Assembly (NCBI GenBank): GCA_002841865.1
Contig: PHBD01000011.1
Span: forward strand, 1 to 64,000
Length of the DNA stretch: 64,000 bases
Origin: Deltaproteobacteria bacterium HGW-Deltaproteobacteria-19
GTDB taxonomy: Bacteria; Desulfobacterota; Syntrophia; Syntrophales; PHBD01
Direction: 5' to 3'
The notes under the pieces are model-generated. The model saw nothing but the letters and a program-made list of their open reading frames with translations. It was not told where the DNA came from and ran no database searches. The position numbers and the translations under genes were made by a program. Below are positions 1-7,770 of the stretch, piece by piece; the first letter of the stretch is position 1, and the number at the start of each line of letters is the position of its first letter.

Positions 1-42
1 AAATCCTGATGGTGAAATCGGTGATGACAAGGAGGATGAGAT

Positions 43-402
43 ATGAAGAAAACCGGCTGCGTCGTAGCGATAGCTGTTATCTTTGTCCTGCTGGCCGGCA
101 TATCGGCAAACCCTGCCTATGCAGTCGGCTGCAAAAACCACTATATCGCCTGCTGCATTGATGGCAAGTCGAAGAAGATGGTGGCGGATACTTACTTCAC
201 CATGTGTTGGAGTTGGAAGTCGGCCAAGTGCAAACCCTGTCACGGCGGAGGGAAATGGAGTTGGTTTGCCGAGTGGTGTAACGAAAACTATGCCCAATGC
301 GAGGGAAATTGCCAGGGGTGCTGGTGGGATCAAGACGTTGATTGTCTGCGAGGATTTCGATGCTATGACAAACATGGGAAAAATACGTGTCATTGGCCGT
401 GA
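43..402 (+). CDS. Exported 13-cysteine mini-protein, copy 1
   Basis: A 119-residue protein of unrecognised family. An n-region with two lysines and a hydrophobic stretch end in an AYA site near residue 27, a typical Sec/signal peptidase I leader. The mature part of about 92 residues carries 13 cysteines, including a CC pair, a MCWSW motif, a CxPCHGG motif, WCNEN, and closely spaced C residues near the C-terminus. All 13 cysteines recur in the paralogue starting at 682. AAGGAGG at 29-35 fixes the ATG at 43. It lies upstream of, and on the same strand as, a TolC/MacA/MacB-type exporter. A disulfide-rich secreted peptide or a metal-binding protein are both possible. The window starts only 42 bases upstream, so further copies may precede it. 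Confidence 0.8.
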   Translation: MKKTGCVVAIAVIFVLLAGISANPAYAVGCKNHYIACCIDGKSKKMVADTYFTMCWSWKSAKCKPCHGGGKWSWFAEWCNENYAQCEGNCQGCWWDQDVDCLRGFRCYDKHGKNTCHWP

Positions 403-681
403 TTGATGAATAGCGGCATTCCCTGGGGCAACACACAAGGGCGGCCTGATTCATCAGCGGTGGTTGTGACAAGAAGGCACCTGTTTGGCCGGGAGGTCCT
501 CGTTCTCTTGGAGAGACGATTGTGAAACGAGTGGGGGCGGGCTTTCTTTGGTGGGACCACACCCCAAAAGGCAGGCTTTTCGTGATTCAAGATGATGTTA
601 CGGTACCCTTGGTTGAGAAGCGCTCCTTTTCACCGGAAGACTTTCTGGTGGTGATATTTGAGAGAACAAGGAGGAAGCAGC
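403..681. other. Intergenic spacer between the two 13-Cys genes
   Basis: No gene is supported here. A loose inverted repeat (TGATGAAT / ATTCATCA with a loop of about 36 bases) follows the first stop codon. Otherwise the stretch holds only the leader of the second mini-protein gene. Confidence 0.4.
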
Positions 682-1029
682 ATGAAAAAATCGGGCTGCA
701 TCGTGATCATGGCGGTTTTCTTTCTCCTGATTGCGGGTATATCCGCAATCCCGGCTTATGCCCTCGACTGTGGGGAGTTGAGAGTCCTCTGTTGTATTGA
801 TGGAAAATTATCGCATACCATTGCCAAGACAACATTCAGCATGTGCTGGAGCTGGAGCAAGTTTGAATGTGTGCCGTGTCATGGGGGGCACAAATTTTCC
901 TATCTTGCGAAGTGGTGTAACGAGAACAACGACCAATGCGAAGGGAAATGCAGAGGGTGTTATTCGCATTTTCGTTATTGCTATGGACGAATCTGTGTGG
1001 ACACGAACGGAAAAGAATATTGTCAATGA
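682..1029 (+). CDS. Exported 13-cysteine mini-protein, copy 2
   Basis: A 115-residue paralogue of the gene at 43. The ATG at 682 is chosen over an upstream in-frame ATG at 658 because AAGGAGG lies at 668-674 and the resulting leader matches copy 1 (MKK[TS]GC followed by a hydrophobic core and an AYA cleavage site). All 13 mature cysteines align with copy 1, as do the CCIDGK, MCWSW, CxPCHGG and WCNEN motifs, while the residues between them differ freely. The gene stops about 230 bases before the outer-membrane efflux gene. The family is not recognised; the cysteine spacing implies a disulfide-knotted or metal-binding exported protein, which is inference. Confidence 0.8.
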   Translation: MKKSGCIVIMAVFFLLIAGISAIPAYALDCGELRVLCCIDGKLSHTIAKTTFSMCWSWSKFECVPCHGGHKFSYLAKWCNENNDQCEGKCRGCYSHFRYCYGRICVDTNGKEYCQ

Positions 1030-1108
1030 GATGAATGAAGGAGCATGGATGAGACGCAAACCGATTGTCCGCTACACATGAATCGCCATTCGTCTTTCCA
1101 TCGTTCGG

Positions 1109-1137
1109 TTGATAATATTAACAGAAATGTCTATATG
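1109..1137 (+). promoter_or_regulatory. Candidate sigma-70 promoter for the exporter operon
   Basis: TTGATA at 1109-1114, a 17-base spacer, then TATATG at 1132-1137, in the AT-richer gap between the second mini-protein gene and the TolC-like gene. It leaves a leader of about 115 bases. If real, the exporter has its own promoter and is not merely read through from the mini-protein genes. Confidence 0.4.
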
Positions 1138-1258
1138 AAAGCGGGTTTCCCAGACGCTTTTTGAGAAAATTGTAACGGTCAACATTCCCATGAGCTCAAG
1201 ATCTTGTTTTTCAAAAGATATGAGACGGTAAGGAAAATGTGACCATTAAGTGTGGATA

Positions 1259-2833
1259 ATGGAATCAGGCCGATCGGTATCGACATCTTCGCAAGTCCGC
1301 CTCCTGTTCTTTGTATCTTTTCTCCTCGTGTTTTTTGTCTCTGCCGTTCCGGCGCTCTGCGAAGAGAAACAGGAGATTCCGAGCGTACAACAGGGATCGA
1401 AGAAACTGACCCTGTCCGATTGCGTTTTTCTTGCCCTGCAGAACAACGTTTCCATCCAGACCGCTTACCTGGACAGAATCTCCCAGCGGATGGAGCTCCG
1501 CGTCGCCGAGGACAAGTTTGTTCCCCAGCCGAGCCTGAGCTTTTCGACCCGCGCCACGTCCACCTACAATACGGACGGCACCCGGACCCGGGCATCCACT
1601 CAGGACGGGCTGTTTGCAACGACCTTGAACCTTCCCACGGGCGGATCCGTAATCTTCAGCTGGGACAACCCGGCGACGAAAGCGGACATTGGCCAAGACT
1701 ATGGCTACAGCTCAGGCTGGAGCGTCCAGTTCATCCAGCCGCTCCTGAAAAATGCCGGCGTGGATGTCGCCACACAGTCCATCCGGCAGGCCAGGGTGGC
1801 TGAGGAACAGTATATCCTCGACCTGAAAGACACGCTGGCCACCACGATCACGACGACAATCACGGATTACCGGGCCTACGTGTCGGCCCTGCGCAGCTAC
1901 GATATTCAAGCCAAAGGGCTGGAGACGGCCCGCCGAACCCTGGAGACGAACCAGGCGCTCATCGATGCCGGGCGCATGGCCCAGACGGAAATCCTCCAGG
2001 CTGAGAATGACGTGGCCAATCGCGAATTGAGCGTCATAACCGCCAGGAACGACGTCGACTCGGCGCGGCTCACCCTTCTCCAGATCCTCAATCTGGACAA
2101 GAATACAAACTTCCTGCCCGTTGAAGAAGGGGAGCAGTTTGTTCCTCCTCCCTCCCTGGAAGAAGCCATTGCCGTGGCCCTGAAAAACCGTTCCGATTAC
2201 ATCAAGTCCGTGCAAAACATGGAGCTGGCCAAACTGGACCTGGCCGTCAACAAGCGAAACCTTCTCTGGGATCTCTCGCTGGTAACAAGCGTCGGACGAA
2301 CCGGGACGGGCGACACATACGGGAGGGCGCTGGCGGACCAGCAGGTCGGAAAAAGCGACTGGGATGTCTCACTGCAGCTCAACATCCCCCTGAGGGACCT
2401 GCAATCGGAAAGCAGTTATGTCACGGCGAAAGTGACCCTCGAAAAAGCAGGTATCAATCTGAAGAAACTCGTGAGCGACATTGAAATCGACGTCCAGAAT
2501 AAAATCAGGAATATCGACGTCAATTACAGGAGCTATGTGCTCGCGAAAAAGGGGCGTGAGCTTTCGGAGCGGAAACTGGAAATCGAACGGGAAAAACTTC
2601 GGCTGGGACGATCGACCAACTTCCAGCTTGTGTCTTTCCAGAACGACGTCCTCGATCAGCAGACGATGGAGCTGCAGGCCCTGATCACGTATCTCAACTC
2701 CCTGACGGATCTGGATCAGTCGCTGGGAGTTACGCTCGACCGCTGGAGCATCAGCGTCAAGCGCGAGGACGAAAATGTCAAGCTGTCGGAGGACCGGAAG
2801 AAGGAAGTCAACGAGAAGCTAACGGCAAAATAA
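1259..2833 (+). CDS. TolC-family outer membrane efflux protein
   Basis: A protein of 524 residues from the ATG at 1259 (a GTG at 1250 in the same frame is also possible; neither has a strong ribosome site). The N-terminus has a hydrophobic signal peptide ending near PALC. The remainder is long amphipathic helices arranged as the two repeats of the outer-membrane efflux family, with typical A.Q...... NR.LS...A.ND.D.AR.. helix patterns. TolC proteins trimerise into an outer-membrane channel plus periplasmic tunnel used by tripartite pumps. Its stop is 13 bases before the adaptor gene, so it is the first gene of a TolC-MacA-MacB operon. The substrate is not determined; the neighbouring cysteine-rich exported proteins are candidates. 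Confidence 0.88.
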   Translation: MESGRSVSTSSQVRLLFFVSFLLVFFVSAVPALCEEKQEIPSVQQGSKKLTLSDCVFLALQNNVSIQTAYLDRISQRMELRVAEDKFVPQPSLSFSTRATSTYNTDGTRTRASTQDGLFATTLNLPTGGSVIFSWDNPATKADIGQDYGYSSGWSVQFIQPLLKNAGVDVATQSIRQARVAEEQYILDLKDTLATTITTTITDYRAYVSALRSYDIQAKGLETARRTLETNQALIDAGRMAQTEILQAENDVANRELSVITARNDVDSARLTLLQILNLDKNTNFLPVEEGEQFVPPPSLEEAIAVALKNRSDYIKSVQNMELAKLDLAVNKRNLLWDLSLVTSVGRTGTGDTYGRALADQQVGKSDWDVSLQLNIPLRDLQSESSYVTAKVTLEKAGINLKKLVSDIEIDVQNKIRNIDVNYRSYVLAKKGRELSERKLEIEREKLRLGRSTNFQLVSFQNDVLDQQTMELQALITYLNSLTDLDQSLGVTLDRWSISVKREDENVKLSEDRKKEVNEKLTAK

Positions 2834-2846
2834 TCAAGGGACAACC

Positions 2847-4631
2847 ATGAGCCAGGATCCGATCATCTACAGAAACATTCTGGAAAACATGACCGACGGC
2901 GTCATGACCGTTTCGCTCGACGGCCGCATCATGACGTTCAACGAGGCGGCGGAACGGATTCTGGGCCTCCGTGCCGAGGATGTCCTTGGCCGGTCGCTGG
3001 GCGAAGTGTTCCTTGGCAGGGAGGGGAGCGACGCCTTCAACCAGGCCATCCTGGATGCCGTTTACAGCGAGGCGGTGACTCAGAACGGCATCGTCCTGTA
3101 TACGGCCGGTGAGAAGCACATCGTTCTTTCCGTTACGACCTCTTTTCTCCGGTCCGACGAGACGGGACAGAAAAAGAAGGCCGCCGTCATCGCGGTCTTC
3201 AGCGACCGGACGGAAGTGGAGACTCTGCGAGAGACGGAGCAGAGCCTCACGGAGGAGATCAAGGCGAAACACAAGGAACTGCAGACGTCCTACTCCGAGC
3301 TGGAGGATTCCAACACAAGTCTTAAGGCCGCCCTGAGAAAAGTGCAGATGATCCGCATTGCCGCGACGGCGCTGGTGATCCTTCTCTTTTTATCCATCGG
3401 GATCCTGACGTGGATCAAAGGTACGCCGGGAAGATCCGGACAGTCTTCAACCGCCGATTCGCGGACGGGCGCAGTGAAGACCTACAAGGTGGCGCTGCGG
3501 CCCCTCATCGACAAAATCTCTCTCAGGGGCACTCTCAAACCGATCCAGGTCGTGAACGTGACGAGCCCCTTCGCGGGCACGGTCACGGAAAAGCTTTTCG
3601 AATACGGACAGACCGTCACCAAGGGGCAGCTTCTTCTGCGCCTCGATACCAGGGAAATAGAATCGAAATGCCGCGAAGCGAAATCGGCTTTTATCAAGGC
3701 AAATGAAAAAAGAAAGGAAATGAAGGACTGGAAGAACACGGATGAAATGGTCAAGGCGATGCGCTCCCTGGACAAGGCGAAGAGATCCTACGAAGAAACG
3801 GAAACTCTTTTCAAGAAAGGCATCGTGTCGGCCGATGAATACAACAACGAAAAGAACAATTACGAGAACGAGCTCCTGACGTACAAGACCACAAAGGCCA
3901 AAGGCGAGGGTGATAACGTGACCCTGGCAAAACTCGACTATTACAATGCAAGGGCGAAACTCGCCGATCTGGAAAATCAGCTCAGCAAAGCCAATGTCCT
4001 CGCACCGGTGTCCGGAACGGTCATCCTCATGGACACTGCGGGGGATAAGGACAGGAAAGGAAAGGCCGTCGAAAAGGGGACTTCTTTCGGCGAGGGGGAG
4101 ATCATGCTGGCCGTCGGTGACACGAACGGTCTTTCGGTTTCCACCGAGGTGGACGAGATCGAGGTGACGAAGATCAAGAAGGGGCAGCAGGCCATCATCA
4201 CGGGAGACGCTTTCCCGGATGTGTCCCTCAAGGGAAGTGTCGATCACATTTCGTCCCAGGCGAGCGTCAAGGGAGGGGAAGGGGGGGCGAAGAAAGCGGC
4301 TTCCTTCGAAATCCTGATCCGGGTGGACAGGCTTTCTCCGGAAATGTTTGACAAGATCCGCCTCGGCATGTCCGCCAATCTATCCATCGAGATCCTGAAC
4401 AAGCCCGACAGCATCCTGGTGCCCATCGGGGCCGTGCAGACGGACGGCGCCGATCGTTACGTCATGATGAAGGAGACGGGTAAGACGGAAGCGAAGAGGA
4501 TGAACGTGAAGACGGGCATTACGACTCTCGATTCCGTGGAGATTCTGCAGGGATTGAAAATCGGCGACGAAGTCCTGGTAAAGGAGGAAGCGGTCCGGAA
4601 TGTCCATGTTGAGGACAGTGAACATCCATAA
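2847..4631 (+). CDS. PAS domain-periplasmic adaptor (MacA/HlyD-like) fusion
   Basis: A protein of 594 residues with unusual architecture. Residues 1 to about 118 form a PAS domain (DGVMTVSLDGRI, FNEAAERILG, later a VFSDRTE ending), residues 120-168 are a charged predicted coiled coil, and 169-190 are one membrane helix (ATALVILLFLSIGIL). Residues 200-594 are a membrane-fusion adaptor: lipoyl/barrel segments (PFAGTVTEKLFEYGQTVTKG and VLAPVSGTV) flank a helical hairpin at about 265-385. Standard MacA has only a short N-terminal anchor, so a cytoplasmic sensor here could couple a ligand or redox signal to export. The reading frame is continuous, which argues against a sequencing artefact. The end overlaps the ATPase gene by 32 bases. 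Confidence 0.85.
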   Translation: MSQDPIIYRNILENMTDGVMTVSLDGRIMTFNEAAERILGLRAEDVLGRSLGEVFLGREGSDAFNQAILDAVYSEAVTQNGIVLYTAGEKHIVLSVTTSFLRSDETGQKKKAAVIAVFSDRTEVETLRETEQSLTEEIKAKHKELQTSYSELEDSNTSLKAALRKVQMIRIAATALVILLFLSIGILTWIKGTPGRSGQSSTADSRTGAVKTYKVALRPLIDKISLRGTLKPIQVVNVTSPFAGTVTEKLFEYGQTVTKGQLLLRLDTREIESKCREAKSAFIKANEKRKEMKDWKNTDEMVKAMRSLDKAKRSYEETETLFKKGIVSADEYNNEKNNYENELLTYKTTKAKGEGDNVTLAKLDYYNARAKLADLENQLSKANVLAPVSGTVILMDTAGDKDRKGKAVEKGTSFGEGEIMLAVGDTNGLSVSTEVDEIEVTKIKKGQQAIITGDAFPDVSLKGSVDHISSQASVKGGEGGAKKAASFEILIRVDRLSPEMFDKIRLGMSANLSIEILNKPDSILVPIGAVQTDGADRYVMMKETGKTEAKRMNVKTGITTLDSVEILQGLKIGDEVLVKEEAVRNVHVEDSEHP

Positions 4632-5295
4632 GACGTATCCGGTCGGTCCCACGGAAGTGAACGTCCTCAAGGGCATTTCCCTGGAAGTCGAGCAGGGGGA
4701 ATTCCTGTCCGTTGTTGGAGCGTCGGGCAGCGGCAAGTCCACGCTGATGCATATTCTCGGTCTTCTCGAACAGCCTACATCGGGAGAGTATTATTTCGAG
4801 GATGCCCGGATCCGGTACGAGGACGACCGCGAGCTCTCCATTCTCCGCAACCGGAAGATCGGATTCGTGTTCCAGCAGTACTGCCTTCTGCAGCGGCTGA
4901 CAGCCCTGGACAATGTGGGGATTCCCCTCATCTACCGGGGGATGGGCAAACCGGAAATCCGGGAGCGCTCCATGGCCTATCTGCAGAAAGTCGAAGTGGC
5001 GGATCGGGCGCATCACCGGCCGAACGAGATGTCCGGAGGGCAGCAGCAGCGCGTGGCCATCGCCCGGGCCATGGTGGGAAATCCGGCCCTGATCCTCGCC
5101 GACGAGCCCACGGGTGCCCTGGACAGCCGGACCGGGCAGGAGATCATGGACCTCTTCCGCAAGCTCAATGAAGAGGAAGGGATCACGATCATCGTCATCA
5201 CCCACGATCCCAAGATTGCCGCTCAATGCCGGCGCAGCGTAGAGATCATCGACGGGCTCGTCACCCCTCCGGCGGACGACGGGAAACCTCATTGA
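4600..5295 (+). CDS. MacB/LolD-type ABC transporter ATPase
   Basis: A 231-residue ATPase of the MacB/LolD/FtsE group. It shows Walker A GASGSGKS, the Q-loop region FVFQQYCLL, signature MSGGQQQRVAIARA, Walker B LILADEPTGALD and a switch histidine in ITHDP. The start lies inside the adaptor gene, indicating translational coupling. Unlike E. coli MacB, where ATPase and permease are fused, the two parts are separate genes here. Together with the permease at 5335 it should energise transfer of a periplasmic substrate through the adaptor and TolC. Confidence 0.92.
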   Translation: MSMLRTVNIHKTYPVGPTEVNVLKGISLEVEQGEFLSVVGASGSGKSTLMHILGLLEQPTSGEYYFEDARIRYEDDRELSILRNRKIGFVFQQYCLLQRLTALDNVGIPLIYRGMGKPEIRERSMAYLQKVEVADRAHHRPNEMSGGQQQRVAIARAMVGNPALILADEPTGALDSRTGQEIMDLFRKLNEEEGITIIVITHDPKIAAQCRRSVEIIDGLVTPPADDGKPH

Positions 5296-5334
5296 AGATC
5301 CGGGCGCCGCGGGGCGTCCGGAATCCTGGACATC

Positions 5335-6507
5335 ATGATCCTGAAAGCAAACATTTCCGAAGCGTTTACCAGCCTTGCAAACGCCAGACAGCGGACAATC
5401 CTTGCCATTATCGGCATCGTCATCGGCATCGGCTCCGTCATCGGCATGGTCTCCATCGGCTCCATTGCGGAAAACGAGGCCCTCAAGCAATTCAAGGATA
5501 TGGGCGTGGATGTTGTCATGGTGAGGCTGACGAAGGGCAGTCCATCGGCGAACGTGACCCTCCGGGACATCACTGCCTTGAAAGAAGAGGAGCACTCGAT
5601 CCTCGATGTCGCGCCTTATTTGCGATCCAGCGGCAGTTACAGCATCGGCAAGAAAAGCATCTATCTGGAGCAGATGGGTGTTACCGCCAGCTTCTTCGGC
5701 ATGAACAAGATCCGGCTGGCGGAGGGGCGATTCATCTCGGACCTCGACGAGAATCGCTATTTCTGCGTCGTCGGGATGGAAACGGCGGCCTTCCTCCGGG
5801 GGATCGGGTTGAATCCTCTCCTCGGCAGCCAGATTCCCCTCGGAAACAGGATTTTCACGATTGTCGGCGTTCTTGACAACGTCTCGGATGGAGGCATGAG
5901 GCCCTACGGACTCAACAGCTCCGTCGTCATGCCCATTACCACGGCCGGGCGGTTCTTCGAGAAAAGCGACATCGACAGCTTTCTTGCCCTGGTCGGGAAC
6001 ACCGTCTCCCCGGTCCAGGCCAAGACGGATATCCAGAATTACTTCCGCGTGAAATCGCGGGAGCTCAAAGTCAGGGTCACTACGGCGGAAGAGCTGATCG
6101 CCAACATGAAGAAGCAGATGCAGATCTTTTCGCTGCTTCTCGGCGCCATCGGGAGCATCTCCCTGATCGTGGGAGGCATCGGTGTCATGAACGTCATGCT
6201 CATCTCGGTTACGGAGCGCCGGATGGAGATCGGTCTCCGGCGGGCGCTGGGAGCCCAGCAGGGCGACATCCAGAGCCAGTTCATCATGGAGGCGCTGGTT
6301 CTGTGCCTTGTCGGCGGCGTGATCGGGATTGTCCTCGGAGTCATCGTCTCCTTCATTTTTGCGAGGGTCTCCCACTGGGAATTCCTGATCTCGTACGGAT
6401 CCATTATTCTCGGCTTCGGCGTGGCCGCGGCGGTGGGTGTTTTTTTCGGCTACTATCCGGCACGTTCCGCCGCCAGGCTGGACCCAATCAAGGCCTTGCG
6501 TTCCTGA
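5335..6507 (+). CDS. MacB/FtsX-type ABC transporter permease
   Basis: A 390-residue permease with the MacB layout. One N-terminal membrane helix (residues about 20-45, IIGIVIGIGSVIGM) is followed by a large periplasmic domain (about 50-260) and three C-terminal helices. The GGIGVMNVMLISVTERRMEIG and GARRALGA-like region matches the FtsX family (seen here as GLRRALGA). MacB-type permeases act as mechanotransmitters that drive extrusion of periplasmic substrates; E. coli MacAB-TolC is known to export the cysteine-containing enterotoxin STII. The gene starts 39 bases after the ATPase and is followed by a strong terminator. Confidence 0.9.
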   Translation: MILKANISEAFTSLANARQRTILAIIGIVIGIGSVIGMVSIGSIAENEALKQFKDMGVDVVMVRLTKGSPSANVTLRDITALKEEEHSILDVAPYLRSSGSYSIGKKSIYLEQMGVTASFFGMNKIRLAEGRFISDLDENRYFCVVGMETAAFLRGIGLNPLLGSQIPLGNRIFTIVGVLDNVSDGGMRPYGLNSSVVMPITTAGRFFEKSDIDSFLALVGNTVSPVQAKTDIQNYFRVKSRELKVRVTTAEELIANMKKQMQIFSLLLGAIGSISLIVGGIGVMNVMLISVTERRMEIGLRRALGAQQGDIQSQFIMEALVLCLVGGVIGIVLGVIVSFIFARVSHWEFLISYGSIILGFGVAAAVGVFFGYYPARSAARLDPIKALRS

Positions 6508-6535
6508 TCGCCGGGAGCACGTTCTTTTCCCCGTC

Positions 6536-6592
6536 GGCCCGGCCGGGGACGTCCCGAAGTGTTTTGGGCGTCCCCGGCCGGGCCGTTTTTTT
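6536..6592 (+). terminator. Rho-independent terminator of the exporter operon
   Basis: A perfect 16-bp stem (6536-6551 with 6569-6584), with a loop that can extend by three more GC pairs, is followed by a run of seven T at 6586-6592. It closes the plus-strand efflux operon and separates it from the minus-strand genes that end at 6613. Confidence 0.9.
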
Positions 6593-6612
6593 GCATCAGG
6601 GATGAAGGAAAC

Positions 6613-7770
6613 CTACAGGAGAATTTCCAGGTCCTCCAGGGGATAGGCGGCGCAGGAGTGGATATAGCCATGCTGCCGGTCGGACCGCCGGACCGGCGTC
6701 CCTTCCGGCTGGTAGACCCGCCCCGCCAGCAGCTTCAGCCGGCATTGGCTGCACTCCCCCGAGCGGCACAGGGATGGAATCACGATGCCTCCACGCTCCA
6801 GGGCGACAAGCAGCGGCTCCCCGGCCTTCGCAGGGATGCTTTTCCCGCCCTTGACCGAAACGATGAAGCGGTCGTCTTCTCGCACTTCCACCGGCCAGCC
6901 GGGGGAGCGGGAGATCGATTTCGGCGGACCGAAGACTTCCCGGCGGATCTTCCCGGCGGGCACTTCCAGGGAGAGGATCTCGGGGATGCAGAACCGGTAC
7001 ATCTCGCCGGGGCCGCAGATAAAGAAGGTCTTTCCCGCAGCATCTCCGATCTCCCGGCGGATCAGGTCCGCCGTGATGTAGCCGCAGGCCCCGCCGTATC
7101 CGGGGGAGGGATTCTCGATCACCGGGATGTACCTCAGATTCGTGAAGCGGGCCGCCAGGCGCTCCAGTTCCTCCCGGAACATCGCCTCTCCGGGTTCCCG
7201 GTCTCCGTGAAAGAGCCAGAATGTGCGTTCCAGGCCGCTTTCAAGGGACTCCCGGATCATGCTCATGAAGGGGGTCACGCCGCTACCGCCTGCCAGAAGC
7301 ACCAGGGCACGGTCGTGGAGGATCGGGTTGAAATGGAAATGCCCCTCCGGTCCGGAGGTCTCCAGGATATCGCCCCGCCGGATGTCGTTCAGCAGGTGGT
7401 CCGAGACGAAACCGTCCTCCACGGCCTTGACGGTGATGTCGTAATACCCCCTGTGGCCGGGTGGCGAGGAGAGGCTGTAGGGGCGGCCGGTACGGACGCT
7501 TCCGATGTCGCAGTACACGCAGACGTACTGGCCCGCCTGGAAGGGCGGAAGGGGGCCGTTGGGAGAGACAAGGCGGAAGGTTTTTGCGGACGGGGTCTCT
7601 TCTATGATCTCCGCCACCTTCAGGTGCATCCGGTCGGGGTGGAGCCGCCGGACGTATTCTTCCACGGCGCCGCGTTCGACGCTGAAATCGGTTCCGTATT
7701 TCCTGCAGGTCTCCCGCTCCCGGACGACCCGGTCGTATCCTTCGATTTTCGTGAGAATGTCCGGCCTCAT
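6613..7770 (-). CDS. FAD/NAD(P)-binding oxidoreductase with C-terminal [2Fe-2S] ferredoxin domain
   Basis: A 385-residue reductase. After about 50 N-terminal residues comes a ferredoxin-reductase FAD domain with GRPYSLSSPPG, then an NAD-binding domain with LLAGGSGVTPFMSM and FFICGPGEMY. The C-terminal plant-type [2Fe-2S] domain has CxxxxCxxC (CRSGECSQC) and a later cysteine in HSCAAYP. The ATG at 7770 is preceded by an AAAGGAGAA ribosome site; a longer in-frame start at 7866 has no such support. The ATG overlaps the stop of the upstream flavoprotein gene (ATGA), so the two are translationally coupled. It likely moves electrons between NAD(P)H and that flavoprotein, an inference from coupling. 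Confidence 0.88.
   Translation of the reverse strand: MRPDILTKIEGYDRVVRERETCRKYGTDFSVERGAVEEYVRRLHPDRMHLKVAEIIEETPSAKTFRLVSPNGPLPPFQAGQYVCVYCDIGSVRTGRPYSLSSPPGHRGYYDITVKAVEDGFVSDHLLNDIRRGDILETSGPEGHFHFNPILHDRALVLLAGGSGVTPFMSMIRESLESGLERTFWLFHGDREPGEAMFREELERLAARFTNLRYIPVIENPSPGYGGACGYITADLIRREIGDAAGKTFFICGPGEMYRFCIPEILSLEVPAGKIRREVFGPPKSISRSPGWPVEVREDDRFIVSVKGGKSIPAKAGEPLLVALERGGIVIPSLCRSGECSQCRLKLLAGRVYQPEGTPVRRSDRQHGYIHSCAAYPLEDLEILL

Noticed and set aside
826-845. ACAACAT...ATGT in the second mini-protein gene as another enhancer site
   Set aside because: It is inside coding sequence, the spacing is short, the arms are incomplete, and no sigma-54 promoter follows.
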